Shown piece after piece: positions 6,893-10,952 of a stretch of DNA of 10,952 nucleotides. This DNA is from JBCCRV01 sp047619315. GTDB taxonomy: Bacteria > Myxococcota_A > Polyangia > Polyangiales > Houyiibacteriaceae. The stretch covers positions 1 through 10,952 of the forward strand of contig JBLHKB010000205.1 in assembly GCA_047619315.1 (NCBI GenBank), written 5' to 3'. The number at the start of each line of letters is the position of its first letter. Position 1 is the first letter of the stretch. The position numbers and the translations under genes are program-made. Below the pieces are notes generated by a model. It was not told where the DNA came from and ran no database searches. It saw nothing but the letters and a program-made list of their open reading frames with translations.

Positions 6893-8095
6893 TCAATCCC
6901 GCCCAGTCTTCTTTCGCACCCGGGCTTTGCTCGGAAGCAAACGAGCACGAGTTGCACCTTGTTTGCCAAATCGGGTTCGCAGCTCTCCCGTGAGAGCTTC
7001 AAGTCGGTCGCTGCGTTCCCTTTTCGCGTCAGCAAAAAGTTCGAGCGGTGGATCGCTGACGAAATCGCTCGTGGAGACCCCACAAAGACGAACCCCGCGC
7101 TCGAGCCCCGAGAAGCGTTCAAGAAGACCGCAAGCCACAGCGAAGACTGCGTCCGTGCTCGCGAGAGGCGGGTCGACCCTCAGCTGACGCGTCTTTGAGC
7201 GATGGTTGGCGTACTTGATCTTTACCGTGATCACCCGCGCCCAAAGACCCGCCGAATGAAGGCGCCCCGCGACTCTCACGCTCTGGGCGAGCAGATGTTC
7301 TTCGATGGCGTCGCGCTCACAGAGATCGGCGTCGAAGGTGACCTCTCCGCCAATACTCTTTGCATCGCCCCCTCCAAACACCTCTCGTTCATCAATTCCC
7401 TGCGCGAGACGATGAATATGCTTTCCCCAACTTCCAAGGAGTGATTCCAACACATCTGGCGGTGTGCTCGCGAGATCGTGAAACGTGCTGAAGCCCAAAT
7501 CACGGAGTCGCACCGCGGCTTTGGGCCCAACCCCCCACATTCGTTCGATGGCGAGGGGCGCGAGAAACTCAGCCACGCCTTCTGCGGCCACGACGACGAG
7601 GCCATCTGGTTTGTCCAGGTCACTGGCCACCTTCGCGACAAATTTTGAGTTCGCCACACCTGCCGAAGCATAAAGCTGCGTTTCCGCCAGAATTTCTTCT
7701 TTGATCGACTTTGCGATCTCGACGGAACTCCCAAAAAGCGTTCGGCTGCCGGTCACGTCCAGAAAAGCTTCATCGATGCTGAGCCCTTCAACCTGCGGTG
7801 TATAGCGGCGGAAGACATCGAAGACTTGCTCGCTGACTTCCGAGTAGCGGCTCATTCGCGGCATCGTGATCGCAGCCTGCGGGCAGCGCCGCATCGCCTC
7901 CACCATCGACATGGCGGAATGGACACCGAATCGGCGCGCCTCGTAGGAAGCCGCGCAGACCACACCTCGACGCGAGTCACCACCAACGATCACCGGCTTT
8001 CCCTTGAGGGATGGGTTGTCTCGCTGTTCGACGGATGCGTAAAACGCATCCATGTCCACGTGGAGAATCGCTCGCTCTCTGGGCTCTTCGCTCAT
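6893..8095 (-). CDS. dinB: DNA polymerase IV (Y-family translesion polymerase)
   Basis: Y-family polymerase that copies damaged templates at low fidelity. The 400-residue product has the palm motif HVDMDAFYASVEQ with Asp14 and the steric-gate residue Tyr19, the SIDEAF motif with catalytic Asp108 and Glu109, and the YSEVSEQVF finger/palm region. A helix-hairpin-helix thumb (MWGVGPKAAVRLRDLG, 186-201) and a little-finger domain (about 247-345) follow. PPLELF at 349-354 resembles the beta-clamp-binding motif QLxLF seen in other Pol IV proteins, followed by a typical C-terminal stretch with RFGKQGATRA. The basic tail ends KKTGRD. The start at 8095 gives the family N-terminus; the frame stays open upstream but into the recN region. 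No Shine-Dalgarno is evident. It begins 67 nt after recN on the same strand, suggesting a shared repair transcript. Confidence 0.97.
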   Translation of the reverse strand: MSEEPRERAILHVDMDAFYASVEQRDNPSLKGKPVIVGGDSRRGVVCAASYEARRFGVHSAMSMVEAMRRCPQAAITMPRMSRYSEVSEQVFDVFRRYTPQVEGLSIDEAFLDVTGSRTLFGSSVEIAKSIKEEILAETQLYASAGVANSKFVAKVASDLDKPDGLVVVAAEGVAEFLAPLAIERMWGVGPKAAVRLRDLGFSTFHDLASTPPDVLESLLGSWGKHIHRLAQGIDEREVFGGGDAKSIGGEVTFDADLCERDAIEEHLLAQSVRVAGRLHSAGLWARVITVKIKYANHRSKTRQLRVDPPLASTDAVFAVACGLLERFSGLERGVRLCGVSTSDFVSDPPLELFADAKRERSDRLEALTGELRTRFGKQGATRARLLPSKARVRKKTGRD

Positions 8096-8162
8096 GAAGT
8101 CTGCGCTCAACCTACGGCGAGCGTCGCACGAAGCGGGAACATTTGCCTCAGCACCAAACCAG

Positions 8163-9884
8163 CTACGCGGCTTGGGCTCCCGCCAGGAGCTCCGCCGCTG
8201 CGGCCCGCGTACGGCGTGTAATGCGCATGCCTCCGACCATTCGAGCAACCTCTTCAAGACGTTCAGCATCGCTGAGCCGGGTAATGACGCTGCGCGTACG
8301 CTCGCCATCGACCTCTTTGCTCACCTGGAAATGTGTATCTCCATACACAGCGATCTGGGCGAGGTGAGTGATGCAGAGGACCTGATGGTGTTGCGCCACC
8401 TCCACAAGTTTCGTTCCGATGACTTCAGCGATGGCTCCACCCACGCCCGTGTCGACTTCATCGAAGACGTACATGCCCGTTGGACGCAGGCCCGCGAGCA
8501 CTCGTTTGATCGCGAGGAGCGAACGGGAGAGCTCCCCTCCACTTGCGACCTTCGAGAGGGGACGCGCCGTCTCGCCTTTGTTCGGGGCGATGAGAAACTC
8601 AGCGCGGTCAATACCGCTCGGAGTGAGACGCCCACCAGCAATTTCAAGCGATCCGCCATCGCCAGCGATGAGCGCCATGTCGACCTCGACGTGAGCACTA
8701 CCCATACCCAGCGAATGAAGCTCGCTGCTGATGGCTTTACCGAGAGCGCTGGCGTGTTTGCTACGTGACTTGGAAAGTGCCCGTGCGACCTTTGCTGCTG
8801 CTTTCTTCTTGGCCTCGCATGCGTTGACGAGGATTTGGCGGCGGTCTTCTGTATTCTCAAACGCATCGAGCTGTTCCGTCGCGCTCTGGTGATGCGCCAT
8901 GAGCTCGCCGACACTTGGGCCGTACTTTCGTTGAAGCCGTGCATACAAGGACAAACGAGTCTCGACTTCGGCGAGCCGAGTGGGGTCCGCAGAGAGCTGG
9001 CGTGAATAGCGCCCGAGCTCGCTTGAAGCGTCCTCGAGCTGCGCAAGGGCGCCTTCGAGTCCGGTCGCCACGTCGCCTAGACTTGAGTCGATTCCCGCGG
9101 CGTCACGAACTTGTTGAACAATGCGTCCCAGACGCTCGGTCAAAGAGCCATCGTCGGAGTACAAGGCCGATTCGGCGCCACCCGTCGCTTCCATCAGCCG
9201 AGACGCATGCCGAAGTCGGCAGCCTTCTTCTTCGAGAGTTTCGGCCTCGCCCAGCACGGGCATGAGCTCATCGATCTCCTTGACCTGAAAACGGAGAAGA
9301 TCTTCACGGTCGGCGCGCGTTCGAATCGCTTCATCGTGCTCCGCCAGACCTCGCGCAGCTTTCGCGAGCGAGTGGTAGGCATCTTCAACTTTCGCCCGCT
9401 GAGCCTCAAGACACCCGAAAGCATCGAGGTACTCAAGATGACGGCGCGGATCGATGAGGGTGTGATGCTCATGCTGGGATGAAATGTCTGCGAGGCCCGC
9501 CGCGAGAAAGCGGAGCTGCTCCGCCGTCGAGAGGTGACCATTGATGTAGGCGCGCGTTCTCCCGTTCGCGAAAACGGTTCGACGGATAAGGAGTTCACCA
9601 TCCACTTCGATGTCGAGCTGCGCCAAGCGCTCACGAAGCGACGGCGCCTCGCTCTTCGTCGTCGACGGCGCCCCCACATCGAAGAGGGCTTCGACCTCCG
9701 CGCACTTCGCGCCCGTACGGACGACATCCGCACGTCCCTTTCCACCAAGGACGAGCTGAAGAGCAGCGACCATGATGGATTTTCCGGCGCCGGTCTCCCC
9801 AGTCACGACGTTGAGGCCAGGACCCAGTTCCACTTCCAGGGAATCGATGATCGCAAAGTTGCGGACGCGAAGGCAAGTAAGCAT
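8163..9884 (-). CDS. recN: DNA repair protein RecN (SMC-like ATPase)
   Basis: RecN is a cytoplasmic SMC-like ATPase acting at double-strand breaks. The 573 residues compare with about 553 in E. coli. The N-terminal head has RNFAIIDSLEVELGPG and Walker A GETGAGKS (29-36), then the SSQHEHHTLID block (135-145) typical of RecN. A helical, coiled-coil-rich middle spans about 160-400. The C-terminal head has the ABC signature VASGGELSR (447-455), Walker B MYVFDEVDTG (471-480) and the switch His in CITHLAQIA (His507). All ATPase elements are intact. The ATG at 9884 is chosen because MLTCLRVRNFAIID matches the usual N-terminus; an ATG at 9905 and a GTG at 9914 are in frame, and no Shine-Dalgarno helps decide. 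It lies upstream of dinB in the same direction, and a LexA-box-like sequence lies just upstream. Confidence 0.97.
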   Translation of the reverse strand: MLTCLRVRNFAIIDSLEVELGPGLNVVTGETGAGKSIMVAALQLVLGGKGRADVVRTGAKCAEVEALFDVGAPSTTKSEAPSLRERLAQLDIEVDGELLIRRTVFANGRTRAYINGHLSTAEQLRFLAAGLADISSQHEHHTLIDPRRHLEYLDAFGCLEAQRAKVEDAYHSLAKAARGLAEHDEAIRTRADREDLLRFQVKEIDELMPVLGEAETLEEEGCRLRHASRLMEATGGAESALYSDDGSLTERLGRIVQQVRDAAGIDSSLGDVATGLEGALAQLEDASSELGRYSRQLSADPTRLAEVETRLSLYARLQRKYGPSVGELMAHHQSATEQLDAFENTEDRRQILVNACEAKKKAAAKVARALSKSRSKHASALGKAISSELHSLGMGSAHVEVDMALIAGDGGSLEIAGGRLTPSGIDRAEFLIAPNKGETARPLSKVASGGELSRSLLAIKRVLAGLRPTGMYVFDEVDTGVGGAIAEVIGTKLVEVAQHHQVLCITHLAQIAVYGDTHFQVSKEVDGERTRSVITRLSDAERLEEVARMVGGMRITRRTRAAAAELLAGAQAA

Positions 9885-9913
9885 GAACAAGTGTGTAGCA
9901 TGCATATGTGACA

Positions 9914-9930
9914 CCGAAAGGGTGTTCAGT
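9914..9930. promoter_or_regulatory. Candidate LexA (SOS) operator upstream of recN-dinB
   Basis: The plus strand reads CCGAAAGGGTGTTCAGT, 30 nt upstream of the recN start. It matches 14 of 17 positions of the LexA box reported for Myxococcus xanthus as I recall it (CTRHAMRYBYGTTCAGS), including the whole GTTCAG core. It also fits the GAAC-N4-GTTC palindrome of other LexA proteins with one mismatch (GAAA-N4-GTTC). On the minus strand it overlaps a weak promoter-like pair, TGAACA (9928-9923) and TATGCA (9906-9901), 16 bp apart. recN is an SOS gene in many bacteria. A 5-bp inverted repeat, ACACC/GGTGT (9911-9925), overlaps and offers another reading. Confidence 0.4.
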
Positions 9931-10065
9931 GCCGACTCTTACCAATTGCCAATGTCTTAATGGATATAAGGTCTATCATTTCATGGACTTACGTTCTTTG
10001 GCTTTGTGGGTTCGACAGATAAAGGGCGAAGGATACTGATCCGGTCTGTTATAGTGTCAGCCTTG

Positions 10066-10952
<887 letters not shown>

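Noticed and set aside
6068..7198. A 376-codon open frame on the plus strand, with another of 261 codons at 5273-6058
   Set aside because: Both lie antisense to pyrG and dinB, whose motifs are intact. The translations show no domain, and long antisense frames are expected at this base composition.
8096..8162. Possible second LexA site in front of dinB (around AAATGTTCCC)
   Set aside because: Only the GTTC core fits; flanking positions fail both the Myxococcus-type and palindromic consensus.

Overview
The window is about 59% G+C with tightly packed genes and looks like chromosomal housekeeping DNA from a deltaproteobacterium-type organism, most likely Myxococcota. This rests on lipoproteins with the 'CGDDD' start and Asp/Ala/Gly/Pro linkers followed by Cys-rich repeats, a signal-peptide protein with a long Asp tract before a barrel-like region, and a proline/glutamine/tyrosine-rich membrane protein. 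No rRNA, tRNA, insertion sequence, CRISPR array or integration signature was seen, and the taxonomic placement is an inference.

Layout: (1) positions 1-1509, minus strand: the first 503 residues of polyphosphate kinase 1 (ppk1), running off the left edge. (2) 1621-2322 and 2332-3216, plus strand: a secreted or membrane protein of unknown function, then, 9 nt later, an orphan protein resembling archaeo-eukaryotic-primase (AEP/PrimPol) domains and ending in two copies of DFDLF. (3) 3255-4890, minus strand: two tandem paralogous Cys-rich lipoproteins 16 nt apart. (4) 5042-6685, minus: CTP synthase (pyrG) with a good candidate promoter. (5) 6893-8095 and 8163-9884, minus: DNA polymerase IV (dinB) downstream of the repair ATPase gene recN, probably a DNA-damage operon; a LexA-box-like sequence lies upstream of recN. 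(6) 10066 to the right edge, plus: a secreted or outer-membrane protein with 21 consecutive Asp residues.

There is no gene-free stretch above 300 bases. The longest gaps are 207 nt (pyrG-dinB, holding the candidate pyrG promoter), 181 nt (recN and the divergent gene, holding the LexA-like site), 151 nt (lipoprotein operon and pyrG, nothing confidently assigned) and 111 nt (ppk1 and the divergent gene, holding GTGACA repeats and a candidate promoter).

Most of the window is ordinary. I found no convincing new multi-gene system. The items most worth a second look are the orphan primase-like protein with its twin terminal motif, the LexA-like box before recN-dinB, the tandem Cys-rich lipoproteins, and the poly-Asp tract.
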